Below, piece after piece: positions 1 through 6,893 of a DNA stretch of 15,607 nt; positions within the stretch are counted from its first letter, which is position 1; each line of letters opens with the position of its first letter. The DNA lies in the NCBI GenBank assembly GCA_019510535.1, contig JAEKKE010000138.1, positions 1-15,607 of the forward strand, written 5' to 3'. The position numbers and the translations under genes were made by a program. The notes beneath the pieces were generated by a model. That model did no database searches. It was not told the origin of the DNA and worked only from the letters and a program-made list of their open reading frames with translations. The stretch is from Acidobacteriota bacterium. GTDB taxonomy: Bacteria > Acidobacteriota > Terriglobia > Terriglobales > Acidobacteriaceae.

Positions 1-609
1 TACGCAAACACTCTCTTCCATACCTGGGGCATTGGGCCGAAGGATCCGAAATATAAAGATCGCGGCATCCTGCTGTTGTTTGCCACGCAGGATCGCAAGC
101 GGCGTATCGAAGTTGGCTTCGGTCTTGAAGGGATTCTGCCCGACGCCAAAACCGGCGACATTGGGCGGGCGATGCGGCCGCTGCTGCAGCAGAATCAGTG
201 GGACGAAGCTATTCGTCTTGGCGTAACTGAGATCGGACAGACGATCGCCGATGATGCTGGAGTCACACTCAATCCTCCGCAGGCGACGCATACCTATCAT
301 CGCGAGACGGTACACTCCGGTGGCGGCATCGGGATCGGCGTTCTTGTCGTCGGCTTTATCCTCTTCCTGATAGTTGTAAGTATCCTGCGCCGTATCTTTG
401 GCGGCGGTGGCCCTGGTGGTTTCGGCGGTGGAGGTGGCGGTGGTTGGCTGCCCTGGCTGATTCTCGGCAATATCCTGGGTAGCGGCGGCGGACGCCGTGA
501 CTGGGATGGACGCGGCGGCGGTGGTGGCGACGGAGGCGACTCCAGTGGCGGATTTGGCGGTTTTGGTGGTGGTGACTCCGGTGGTGGTGGTTCCAGCGGA
601 GACTGGTAA
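1..609 (+). CDS. TPM-domain (YgcG-type) membrane protein, 5' end cut by window
   Basis: Frame 1 is open from the first base and ends TAA at 607-609, so the N-terminus, including any signal peptide, lies outside the window. The visible start (about residues 1-85) contains DRGILLLFA, RRIEVGFGLEGILPDA and an AMRPLL...W..A segment. This is the C-terminal half of a TPM domain (TPM_phosphatase/YgcG/Psb32 type). It is followed by one hydrophobic helix (GIGVLVVGFILFLIVVSIL), then a long Gly-rich tail broken by WLPWLILGNILG and ending GGSSGDW. Family knowledge: these are membrane-anchored envelope proteins, often encoded beside lemA, with no settled biochemical role. lemA follows 55 nt downstream on the same strand, which fits that pairing. 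The Gly tail is normal for the family. Domain identity is fairly secure; function is not. Confidence 0.88.
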   Translation, partial: YANTLFHTWGIGPKDPKYKDRGILLLFATQDRKRRIEVGFGLEGILPDAKTGDIGRAMRPLLQQNQWDEAIRLGVTEIGQTIADDAGVTLNPPQATHTYHRETVHSGGGIGIGVLVVGFILFLIVVSILRRIFGGGGPGGFGGGGGGGWLPWLILGNILGSGGGRRDWDGRGGGGGDGGDSSGGFGGFGGGDSGGGGSSGDW

Positions 610-625
610 AGATTTTTAGAATTGG

Positions 626-643
626 CCGGAGGCAAGCCTCCGG
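626..643 (+). repeat. 8-bp perfect hairpin in the TPM-lemA gap
   Basis: CCGGAGGC, AA, GCCTCCGG forms a perfect stem between the TPM stop (609) and the lemA start (665). No T-run follows, so it is not a standard terminator. As RNA it could set a processing or stability boundary between the two cistrons. It ends 7 nt before the lemA ribosome-binding region (GGAG at 651-654). Confidence 0.6.
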
Positions 644-664
644 GGAAACAGGAGACGAGGCAAA

Positions 665-1237
665 ATGAAAGGTTTTCTGATTGGGCTGGTAGCCGTTGTA
701 CTGATTGTTGTGTTCGCATTCGGAAGCTATACCGGCTCCAAAAACACGATGGTGCAGAAGAACGAGGAGGTGACGGCCGCCTTCTCTGAGATTGATGTGA
801 ACCTGCAGCGCCGTGCTGATCTGATCCCGAACCTGGTGGCGACCGTGAAGGGCTATGCCAAGCAGGAGCTGGATGTGTTAACGGCGATCTCCAACGCGCG
901 CGCCGGCCTTCTGACAGCGAGGACTCCGGATGAGAAGCTGGCCGCGAACGATCGTCTGAGTGTCGCCTTGCTGCCTCTTACCCGCCTGCAGGAGACCTAT
1001 CCGGAGCTGAAGAGCAATGAGCAGTTTCAGCGGCTGGAAGATGAGCTGAGCGGAACGGAAAACCGCATTGCCGTGGCTCGCCGCCGTTACAACGATTCCA
1101 TCAAGGACTACAACGTGTACATCCAGCAGTTCCCGCACTCCATCTGGGCGGGTATGGCCGGGTTCACCCCGAAGACGGGCTACTATGCGGCCGATCCGGG
1201 TTCGAAGACCGCGCCGAAGGTAGATTTCGGTAAGTAA
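665..1237 (+). CDS. lemA: LemA family protein
   Basis: The protein has 190 aa, the usual LemA length. Residues about 3-22 are one N-terminal membrane helix (FLIGLVAVVLIVVFAFGSY). The family signature follows at about residues 46-65: NLQRRADLIPNLVATVKGYA. The rest is helical, with YND..DYN..IQQFP..IWA near the C-terminus and the typical ending in APKVDF. LemA proteins are anchored in the membrane with a helical bundle exposed outside; no enzymatic role is established. The ATG at 665 is preceded by GGAG at 651-654 and GAGG at 657-660. The gene lies 55 nt behind the TPM gene and is probably co-transcribed with it, and a strong terminator follows 20 nt after its stop. Nothing looks damaged. Identity is secure. 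Confidence 0.95.
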   Translation: MKGFLIGLVAVVLIVVFAFGSYTGSKNTMVQKNEEVTAAFSEIDVNLQRRADLIPNLVATVKGYAKQELDVLTAISNARAGLLTARTPDEKLAANDRLSVALLPLTRLQETYPELKSNEQFQRLEDELSGTENRIAVARRRYNDSIKDYNVYIQQFPHSIWAGMAGFTPKTGYYAADPGSKTAPKVDFGK

Positions 1238-1257
1238 GGGGACCAAAACAAAACAGA

Positions 1258-1284
1258 AAGGCCGCCCTTGTGGGCGGCCTTCTT
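1258..1284. terminator. Bidirectional intrinsic terminator between lemA and the STAS gene
   Basis: AAGGCCGCCC (1258-1267), loop TTGT, GGGCGGCCTT (1272-1281) is a perfect 10-bp stem. On the + strand it is followed by CTTCTT. On the - strand it is followed by a longer T-rich run read from about 1260 down to 1245. It lies between the convergent ends of lemA (1237) and the STAS gene (1324), so it can stop transcripts from both sides. Confidence 0.9.
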
Positions 1285-1323
1285 CATTGCGTCAGAGTCT
1301 CAGTGCAGATCAGCTTAACCGGC

Positions 1324-1671
1324 TTACTTCGTGAACGAAGCGACGGCCGAAGCTTCATCGTCCTTGACGTCGAAGACGGTGTAGAGCTTCGTGATCTGGA
1401 GCAGGTCGTGGACTTTCTTGGTCAGGTTCAGCAGTTTCAGCTCGCCACCGGAGTTCTTGACGGTGGTGAAGGAGCTGACGAGCTCGCCGATGCCCGAGGA
1501 GTCGATGTAGCTGACGTCGCCCAGGTTCAGCAGGACGCTCTTATTGCCCTTAGCGAGCTGGTCGCGGATAGCGTCGCGCAACACGACGCTGCCTTCTCCG
1601 AGTGTGATGCGGCCGCTCAGATCCAGGATAGTGACGCCGTCTACCTGGCGGGTGCTGACTTTCATGCTCAC
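1324..1671 (-). CDS. STAS-domain anti-anti-sigma factor (SpoIIAA/RsbV type)
   Basis: The 115-aa protein is a single STAS domain. It opens with a beta-rich stretch (VDGVTILDLSGRITL) and carries the phosphorylation loop VSYIDSSGIGEL, with D57 S58 S59 G60. By family analogy S58 is the residue phosphorylated by the partner kinase. Unphosphorylated STAS proteins bind the kinase and free its client sigma factor. The start is taken as GTG at 1671, because AGGAGG at 1681-1686 sits 9 nt upstream; the ATG at 1665 would be 15 nt away. The kinase gene ends 17 nt upstream on the same strand, so the two form an operon. The order is kinase then STAS. No sigma factor or PP2C phosphatase gene is next to them here, so the client is unknown. 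Confidence 0.93.
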   Translation of the reverse strand: MSMKVSTRQVDGVTILDLSGRITLGEGSVVLRDAIRDQLAKGNKSVLLNLGDVSYIDSSGIGELVSSFTTVKNSGGELKLLNLTKKVHDLLQITKLYTVFDVKDDEASAVASFTK

Positions 1672-1680
1672 GTGGTGATT

Positions 1681-1686
1681 CCTCCT
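1681..1686 (-). promoter_or_regulatory. Shine-Dalgarno AGGAGG deciding the STAS start
   Basis: The reverse strand reads AGGAGG here, in the 17-nt gap between the kinase stop and the STAS gene. Its spacing is 9 nt to GTG (1671) and 15 nt to ATG (1665), which favours the GTG start. Confidence 0.8.
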
Positions 1687-1688
1687 AG

Positions 1689-2129
1689 TTAATTGCCCGC
1701 TGGTGCGGGAGTGCGATGTTTGATCAGGGTCAGTTCCGTCCCAGGATGGGTCTGGCGGAAGTGTACCTCATCCATAAAAGCGCGGATGAGGAAGATGCCT
1801 CGTCCTGAGCCGCGCAGGATGTTTTCTGGCGCGAGCGGGTCAGGAATGGTGTCAGGGTCGAGTCCCGGCCCCTGGTCCGTAATCTTGATGACCAGATCTG
1901 ACGAGGTGGTTTCAAAAGACGCGCTTACATGCTTCTCCGTGCTGTAGTTATTGCCATGAAGCACGGCATTGACTGCGGCTTCACGCACGGCCATTGCGAT
2001 GTTGGGGATGTCGTCCTCGGAAAATCCTGCACGCTGGGCGAATTGCTCGGCTTCCAGCTCGAGCCGGTTAACGGTTTCGAGCGTCGAGTCGAGGGTGAAA
2101 CTGGCGCGGCTTGTGGTTGAGTCGGCCAA
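1689..2129 (-). CDS. Anti-sigma factor serine kinase, HATPase_c fold (RsbW/SpoIIAB type)
   Basis: With TTG at 2129 as start the protein has 146 aa, the usual size of RsbW/SpoIIAB proteins. The GHKL ATPase motifs are all present: N box VREAAVNAVLHGNN (E50, N54), G1 box DQGPGLD (D85, G87, G89) and G2 box RGSGRGIFLI (about 106-115). Family role: it binds and inactivates a sigma factor, or another client, and phosphorylates the STAS partner on Ser. The TTG has AGGAG just upstream with a short 4-nt spacer. The frame stays open to 2234, but that extension is Cys- and Arg-rich, unlike the family, and begins inside the promoter palindrome, so it is rejected. The STAS partner is encoded 17 nt downstream. 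The kinase call is firm; the exact start is moderately sure. Confidence 0.9.
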   Translation of the reverse strand: MADSTTSRASFTLDSTLETVNRLELEAEQFAQRAGFSEDDIPNIAMAVREAAVNAVLHGNNYSTEKHVSASFETTSSDLVIKITDQGPGLDPDTIPDPLAPENILRGSGRGIFLIRAFMDEVHFRQTHPGTELTLIKHRTPAPAGN

Positions 2130-2212
2130 ATTACTCCTGCAGGCGAGAAGCTGATTTTGGAGCTCCCGACGCCCAAAGGGGCCGGAGTTTCGTCCAAGGT
2201 GCTTGCAAAGGC

Positions 2213-2241
2213 AGTTTGCTTCCCGGGGAAGCAAAAGTCAA
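2213..2241 (-). promoter_or_regulatory. Putative promoter of the kinase-STAS operon
   Basis: On the reverse strand, -35 TTGACT (2236-2241) is separated by exactly 17 nt from -10 CAAACT (2213-2218). The -35 matches consensus at 5 of 6 positions; the -10 is weak (3 of 6). It lies about 84 nt upstream of the kinase TTG. The spacer is almost entirely a perfect palindrome, as expected of an operator. Confidence 0.45.
2215..2235. repeat. Perfect 10-1-10 palindrome (candidate operator)
   Basis: TTTGCTTCCC (2215-2224), one central base (2225), then GGGAAGCAAA (2226-2235) is a perfect inverted repeat. It occupies the gap between the putative -35 and -10 of the anti-sigma operon and lies 117 nt upstream of the divergent M13 peptidase start. 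A dimeric regulator binding here would block the kinase promoter. An RNA hairpin in a peptidase leader transcript is an alternative. Confidence 0.65.
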
Positions 2242-2251
2242 GAAATGGAAT

Positions 2252-2265
2252 TGGAGGGCCCTCCA
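2252..2265. repeat. 14-bp perfect palindrome in the divergent intergenic region
   Basis: TGGAGGGCCCTCCA is fully self-complementary. It starts 10 bp beyond the -35 of the kinase promoter and 86 bp before the M13 start. Its sequence differs from the 2215-2235 palindrome, so it could serve a second regulator or be chance in GC-rich DNA. Confidence 0.5.
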
Positions 2266-2351
2266 GTGCGAGCGGGGAACCTTCGTTGCCGCGGGAGCGT
2301 ATGCCTTGTCACCGCGATAGGATGAAGTGTCTAAAAAGGAGAAAGAACGAT

Positions 2352-4400
2352 ATGCGTTTGCGCTTTGGTTTGGCGGTAGCGTTTTGGTGTGGCCTGGCAG
2401 GTGCAGCTTCTGCGCAATCGACATCGCTGCAGCCGTTGCAGGCGATGCCGTACTCCCCCAGCCTGAATGTGGCCGATATGGATAAGTCGGTCGATCCGTG
2501 CGTGGACTTCTACCAGTACTCCTGCGGAGGATGGATGAAGAACAATCCCATCCCAGCGGACCAGGCAGGATGGAGCGTCTACGGCAAACTGGCGCAGGAC
2601 AATCTCCAGTTTCTGTGGGGCATCCTGGTGGATGCTTCGAAGGCCACCAATCGCACGCCCAGCGAGCAGAAGGTCGGCGATTATTTCGGCGCCTGCATGG
2701 ACGAAGATTCGATTAACAAGCGCGGTCTGGCCCCTCTCAAGCCCCTGCTCGCCCGGATCGACGGTTTGAAGACGCGCGAGGAATTGGTCGCATATCTTCC
2801 AGTGCTGCACCACGAACAAGTGGGGAACTTCTTCTTCGGATCCGGCTCGGGGCAGGATCTTGGCGACTCCTCGCAGGTGATCGCATTTATTGCGGCTGGA
2901 GGCCTGGGATTGCCCGACCGTGACTACTACACCAAGACCGATGCAAAGAGCGAAGAGACCCGGGCAAAGTACGTTGCCTACATCGCACAGCAGTTGACCC
3001 TTGCCGGAGAACCGAAGGCAACAGCGGAGGCTGACGCTGCCGCGATTATGAAGATCGAGACCGCTCTCGCAAAGGCCTCTCTGACCCGCGTCGAACGTCG
3101 TGATCCGTACAAGGAGTACCACAAGATGTCGGTCGAGGACCTGGGCAAGCTGACCCCGTCGATCGACTGGAATCGCTATTTTGTGGCGCAAAATGTCCCC
3201 GGAGTGAAGTCGCTAAATGTGAACCAGCCTGACTTCCAGAAAGCGCTCCAGACGGAGCTGACCGCGGAGCCCTTGCCGGCACTGAAGGCATATCTGCGCT
3301 TCCATGCGATTACGGCCGCGGCGCCCTCACTGTCGAAGGATTTCGACGAGGCGCAGTTCAACTTCTATTCGAAGTATCTCCGTGGTGTGCAGCAACAGCA
3401 GCCCCGGTGGAAGCGCTGCACCCGCCAGGTGGACAACATGCTGGGCGAAGCCCTGGGGCAGGAGTTCGTCCGCCGCACCTTCGGTCCTGATACCAAAGCC
3501 AAGACGGTGAAGATGACCGATGAGGTGGAGCAGGCGATGGCCGGGGAGATCAAAGGTCTGACGTGGATGAGCGATGCCACCAAGCAGCGCGCCATCGAAA
3601 AACTCCACTTGGTTCGGAACAAGATCGGGTATCCGGACAAGTGGCGCGACTACTCAAAGCTGGAGGTCAAGGCTGATGACTACTTCGGCAACATGCTGCG
3701 AGCCTCTCTTTTCGAAGACCAGCGCCAGTGGGCCAAGGTGGGTAAGCCGGTGGACAAGAACGAGTGGGACATGACGCCACCGACCGTAAATGCCTATTAC
3801 AACCCCCAAATGAACGACATCAACTTCCCAGCCGGCGTGCTGCAGCCGCCCTTGTACGACGCCAAGCTCGACGACGCGCCGAACTATGGCAATACAGGAT
3901 CAACCATTGGCCACGAACTGACGCACGCCTTCGATGATGAAGGAAGGCAGTTCGACGGAGCAGGGAACTTGAAGGACTGGTGGACGAAGGAAGACGCGGA
4001 AGGCTTTGAAAAGCAGATCAACTGCCTGCGCGACCAGTTTGCTACCTATACCATCGTGGACGACATCAAGATCAACTCAAAGCTGACCAGTGGCGAGGAC
4101 GTAGCCGATCTGGGTGGAACGCTGATCGCGTATATCGCCTGGAAGAAGGCGACGGAGAATCAGCGGCTCGCACCGGTGGAAGGATTCACCCCCGACCAGA
4201 GGTTCTTTATTGGGTTTGCCCAGTGGGCATGCGAGAACGAGCGCCCGGAGAACCTGCGGGTGAGCGCGATCACCAATCCTCACTCCCCGGGCTATGCGCG
4301 TATCAACGGTATCGTGACCAATATGCCCGAATTTGCCACGGCCTTCGGATGCAAAAAGGGCCAGCCGATGGTGAAGGAGGCGGTCTGCAAGGTGTGGTGA
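2352..4400 (+). CDS. Secreted M13 family zinc metallopeptidase (neprilysin/PepO-like)
   Basis: The ATG at 2352 gives 682 aa and begins with a signal peptide (MRLRFGLAVAFWCGLAGAASA, likely cut after A21), so the enzyme acts outside the cytoplasm. AAAAAGGAG at 2333-2341 lies 10 nt upstream. The frame is open further upstream, but that part lacks signal-peptide character. M13_N begins at about residue 38 with DPCVDFYQYSCGGWMKNNPIP. The catalytic domain has NAYYNPQMNDINFPAG, the zinc motif GHELTHAFDDEG (H521, E522, H525) and the third ligand in GEDVADLGG (E582, with D586). It ends with C..G..M......CKVW, the M13 C-terminus. Family role: hydrolysis of peptide bonds on the N-terminal side of hydrophobic residues in oligopeptides. 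The gene is monocistronic, with its own terminator. All catalytic residues are intact. The natural substrate is unknown. Confidence 0.96.
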   Translation: MRLRFGLAVAFWCGLAGAASAQSTSLQPLQAMPYSPSLNVADMDKSVDPCVDFYQYSCGGWMKNNPIPADQAGWSVYGKLAQDNLQFLWGILVDASKATNRTPSEQKVGDYFGACMDEDSINKRGLAPLKPLLARIDGLKTREELVAYLPVLHHEQVGNFFFGSGSGQDLGDSSQVIAFIAAGGLGLPDRDYYTKTDAKSEETRAKYVAYIAQQLTLAGEPKATAEADAAAIMKIETALAKASLTRVERRDPYKEYHKMSVEDLGKLTPSIDWNRYFVAQNVPGVKSLNVNQPDFQKALQTELTAEPLPALKAYLRFHAITAAAPSLSKDFDEAQFNFYSKYLRGVQQQQPRWKRCTRQVDNMLGEALGQEFVRRTFGPDTKAKTVKMTDEVEQAMAGEIKGLTWMSDATKQRAIEKLHLVRNKIGYPDKWRDYSKLEVKADDYFGNMLRASLFEDQRQWAKVGKPVDKNEWDMTPPTVNAYYNPQMNDINFPAGVLQPPLYDAKLDDAPNYGNTGSTIGHELTHAFDDEGRQFDGAGNLKDWWTKEDAEGFEKQINCLRDQFATYTIVDDIKINSKLTSGEDVADLGGTLIAYIAWKKATENQRLAPVEGFTPDQRFFIGFAQWACENERPENLRVSAITNPHSPGYARINGIVTNMPEFATAFGCKKGQPMVKEAVCKVW

Positions 4401-4419
4401 CGCACGCCTGAAGCATCGG

Positions 4420-4457
4420 AAGCCGGCCCTCTTTTTGAGAGCCGGCTTTCTCTTTTT
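4420..4457 (+). terminator. Intrinsic terminator of the M13 peptidase gene
   Basis: AAGCCGGC (4420-4427) pairs with GCCGGCTT (4441-4448). An inner CTC/GAG extension follows after one C/A mismatch, around a T-rich loop. The downstream T-run (TTCTCTTTTT) ends at 4457. It begins 20 nt after the peptidase stop. Confidence 0.85.
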
Positions 4458-4501
4458 GGTTCTATTACATAGCGCTGGTGGTGCGCATCGAAATGCTTGG
4501 G

Positions 4502-4507
4502 TAGACT
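4502..4507 (+). promoter_or_regulatory. Possible -10 hexamer of a leaderless mRNA (PRC-MgtE_N-CBS gene)
   Basis: TAGACT matches TATAAT at 4 of 6 positions and ends 9 nt before the ATG at 4517, which has no usable Shine-Dalgarno. A start site at about 4514-4517 would give a leaderless or nearly leaderless mRNA. No good -35 is seen 16-18 nt upstream. Confidence 0.3.
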
Positions 4508-4516
4508 GCGAACAGG

Positions 4517-5779
4517 ATGCACAATCCCCTCCATCTCCGGACCAGCGCTGCGACCATGATCGGGATGCAGGTGAAGAATGCCCATGGGAGCGTTCTGGGA
4601 AGGGTGCGGGACCTGGCCGTCGATCCGGCGAAAGATACCAACCATGTTGCGGGTTTCGTCCTGCGCCGCGCTGGTCGGGAACGGGCGCCTGGCTGGGTCT
4701 CCACTGAATCTCTGGAGAGGACTCAGGCGGGAGAGCTACGGTTGCGTCCCGGTGCCGAGGTCAGGCCCGTCGCCACCGATCGCGAATATCTGCTCCTGGA
4801 CCGCGATCTGTTGGACCAGCAGATCATTGACGTGCACGGCCACAAAGTCGTTCGCGTAAATGATGTAGATCTCGCGTGGGAGGGGGAGAACGGGCACGGT
4901 CCATTGCGGCTGCGCATCGCCGAGGTTGAGGTTGGCCTCCGCGGTGCTCTGCGCCGGCTGATGAAGGGACTGCCACGGCCTTTGGTCTCGTTAAGTGAGC
5001 AAGCGGCGGCGCGGATTATTCCGTGGGAGTTTGTGGATCTGATCGAACGCGATCCCGCGCGCCGGGTTCGCCTGAAGATCGAGCAGAACCGGCTTGCCAA
5101 GATGCACCCGGCCGATATCGCGGACATCCTCGAAGAGCTTGCCCCGGCAGAGCGCGAAGCTATCTTTGCCAGCCTGGATGAAGAGGTCGCCGCCGAGGCC
5201 CTGGAAGAGGTCGATCCGAAGTTGCAGAAGGCCCTACTGGAGGGCTTGGACTCGGAGCGCGTCGCCGAGATCGTAGAAGAGATGGATCCCGGAGCCGCAG
5301 CCGATCTGCTGGCGGAGCTCCCTGACGAGCGTTCAGAAGCCATTCTCGAGGAGATGGAGCCGGAAGAGCGCGAAGAGGTCGAAGGCCTTTTGGAGTTCTC
5401 TGACCGCTCCGCTGCGGGCAGCATGACCACAGATTTCGTGAGCGTGCATCTGAACGCTACGGTGGAGCACGCCGTTCAGGCGCTACGTCGTTTTGAAGGG
5501 GATGCCGATACGGTCACCGAAGTGTATCTGGTGGACGATGAGGATAGATTGAAGGGAGTGGTAACCCTGCCGCGGCTTTTGCTTGCACCCCGTGAGACTC
5601 TGCTGCAGGAGTTAGCCGAAACCTACATTGTCAGCTCCGGTCTGCACACGCGGGACAAGGCCGTCGCGGAGTTGTTCGATAAGTACAATCTGCGGTCGTT
5701 GCCTGTGTTGGATGACGAAGGCAAGATCGCTGGCGTGATTCATGCTGAGCAGGTCATCACTCAGCTTCGGGAAGAGTAG
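4517..5779 (+). CDS. Soluble PRC-barrel / MgtE_N / CBS-pair protein (MgtE-like Mg2+ sensor without a membrane domain)
   Basis: The protein has 420 aa with no membrane helix. Order: PRC-barrel at about 14-90 (MIGMQVKNAHGSVLGRVRDL), a second PRC-like segment at about 100-140 (IIDVHGHKVVRVNDVDL), an Arg-rich linker, MgtE_N superhelix at about 190-295 (MHPADIADILEEL and repeated D/E-rich helices such as EEMDPGAAADLL), then two CBS domains at about 300-355 (GSMTTDFVSV, TEVYLVDDEDRLKGVV) and 365-418. In MgtE channels the MgtE_N-CBS part binds cytosolic Mg2+ and gates the pore; here the pore domain is missing. An Nramp-like transporter lies two genes downstream, so this may be its separate regulatory subunit (inference). 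ATG 4517 has no clear ribosome-binding site; ATG at 4556 (M14) is an alternative start. Domain calls are firm; role is inferred. Confidence 0.88.
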   Translation: MHNPLHLRTSAATMIGMQVKNAHGSVLGRVRDLAVDPAKDTNHVAGFVLRRAGRERAPGWVSTESLERTQAGELRLRPGAEVRPVATDREYLLLDRDLLDQQIIDVHGHKVVRVNDVDLAWEGENGHGPLRLRIAEVEVGLRGALRRLMKGLPRPLVSLSEQAAARIIPWEFVDLIERDPARRVRLKIEQNRLAKMHPADIADILEELAPAEREAIFASLDEEVAAEALEEVDPKLQKALLEGLDSERVAEIVEEMDPGAAADLLAELPDERSEAILEEMEPEEREEVEGLLEFSDRSAAGSMTTDFVSVHLNATVEHAVQALRRFEGDADTVTEVYLVDDEDRLKGVVTLPRLLLAPRETLLQELAETYIVSSGLHTRDKAVAELFDKYNLRSLPVLDDEGKIAGVIHAEQVITQLREE

Positions 5780-5828
5780 TGCGCACCTGTCGGATTCATA
5801 AACAGTAAAAGAGAGGAAAGCCAGAAAC

Positions 5829-6869
5829 GTGAAGATCTTGTACATCAGCGAATTTTCGCCGGGCAGTACAGCCCCCATGCGTATGCGAGCGCTGGAGCGA
5901 GCCGGACATGAGGTAGTGCGCATGGACGCCAAACCCTTCTGGCCCAAAAATTCCCTTCTGTTCAAGATCGTCTTTCGCATCCTGGTAGGACCTCATATTC
6001 GCCGGCTGAACCAGGAGATTCTGCGTGTTGCCCGTGAAGTCAGGCCCGACTGTTTCTGGGCCGACAAGGTCATGGCGCTGCAACCCTCCACGCTGAAGAA
6101 GCTTAGAGCCATGGGCATCACCACCGTCAGCTACATGATCGACAACCCCTTCGGCCCGCGTCGGGATCCGGGATGGCGTCTGTACATGAAGGACATTCCA
6201 TACTTCGATCTGCATTGCACGCAGCGTGACGTCAGTATTCCCGAGTACAAAATGCGTGGAGCCGGGGATGTGGTCAAAATTCAGACAGCCTACGAACAGA
6301 CGATTCACTTTCCGCCGCCTGCCGGTTGGAGCGATAAAGACCGCAACCGCGAGGTGTCATTTATCGGCACCCCTTACGACCAGCGTGCCGAAGTGCTGAC
6401 AGAGCTTGCAAAGGCCGGCATTCCACTGGTGATCTCGGGGTCGGAACGCTCGTGGAAGCGGGCGCTGGCGCCGGAAATCTTCGAGAAGGTGTACCGCGAA
6501 GGGGAACTCAAGGACGACGCCTACCGCGAGGGCGTGTGGCGTTCCAAGGTCAACATCAGCTTTCTCACCAAATCCAACCAGGATGAATTTACGCAGAAGA
6601 GCTTTGAGATTGCCGGCTGCGGAGGGTTTCTTCTGGCAGAGCGATCCAAAGGACATTCAGACCGCTTTGTCGAAGGGGAAGAGGCGGTCTTCTTTGACGG
6701 CATCGACGAGATGAAGCAGCAGATCCTGCGCTACCTGAATGATGAGCCGGCCCGCGAAAGAATCGCTGCTGCCGGCTGTCGCAGGGCAAAAGAGAGCGGA
6801 TACGACAACGATTCGCAGATGCGCGTGATTACGGACCGTGTTGCGGCGATTCGCAAATCCGGCAAGTAA
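5829..6869 (+). CDS. CgeB-like glycosyltransferase (GT-B, Glyco_trans_1_2 C-terminus)
   Basis: The protein has 346 aa and no signal peptide. It opens with a Rossmann-type strand and loop (MKILYISEFSPGSTAPMRMRALERAGHEV) of a GT-B fold. The middle carries TTVSYMIDNPFGPRRDP and VSFIGTPYDQRAEVL. The C-terminal part has the nucleotide-sugar-binding pattern of CgeB-type enzymes (FTQKSFEIAGCGGFLLAE, then EAVFFDGIDEM). These enzymes transfer a sugar to a polysaccharide, lipid or protein acceptor; donor and acceptor cannot be read here. The start is GTG at 5829 with AGAGGA upstream at 5812-5817. It sits 49 nt after the MgtE_N-CBS gene and 24 nt before the transporter, so all three probably share an mRNA, although a glycosyltransferase has no obvious link to metal transport. 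Confidence 0.85.
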   Translation: MKILYISEFSPGSTAPMRMRALERAGHEVVRMDAKPFWPKNSLLFKIVFRILVGPHIRRLNQEILRVAREVRPDCFWADKVMALQPSTLKKLRAMGITTVSYMIDNPFGPRRDPGWRLYMKDIPYFDLHCTQRDVSIPEYKMRGAGDVVKIQTAYEQTIHFPPPAGWSDKDRNREVSFIGTPYDQRAEVLTELAKAGIPLVISGSERSWKRALAPEIFEKVYREGELKDDAYREGVWRSKVNISFLTKSNQDEFTQKSFEIAGCGGFLLAERSKGHSDRFVEGEEAVFFDGIDEMKQQILRYLNDEPARERIAAAGCRRAKESGYDNDSQMRVITDRVAAIRKSGK

Positions 6870-6893
6870 CCGGAAGAGGCAGGAGAAGATCGG

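Noticed and set aside
297..719. Pro-rich reverse-strand frame opposite the Gly-rich tail of the TPM protein
   Set aside because: Poly-Pro is simply the complement of GGN glycine codons.
2306..2335. TTGTCA...TCTAAA as a promoter for the M13 gene
   Set aside because: The implied start site would fall at or after the ribosome-binding site (2333-2341), so the transcript would lack it.
2157..2351. N-terminal extension of the M13 peptidase frame
   Set aside because: It has no family similarity, and a good signal peptide with a Shine-Dalgarno begins at 2352.
4458..4516. Mg2+-sensing riboswitch before the PRC-MgtE_N-CBS gene
   Set aside because: Only 59 nt separate the upstream terminator from the ATG, too short for an M-box or mgtA-type leader, and no matching motif is visible.
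4723..5430. 235-aa Ser/Arg-rich reverse-strand frame
   Set aside because: It is a mirror of the Glu/Asp-rich MgtE_N coding region; the low-complexity Ser/Arg composition is the expected antisense of Glu, Asp and Ala codons.
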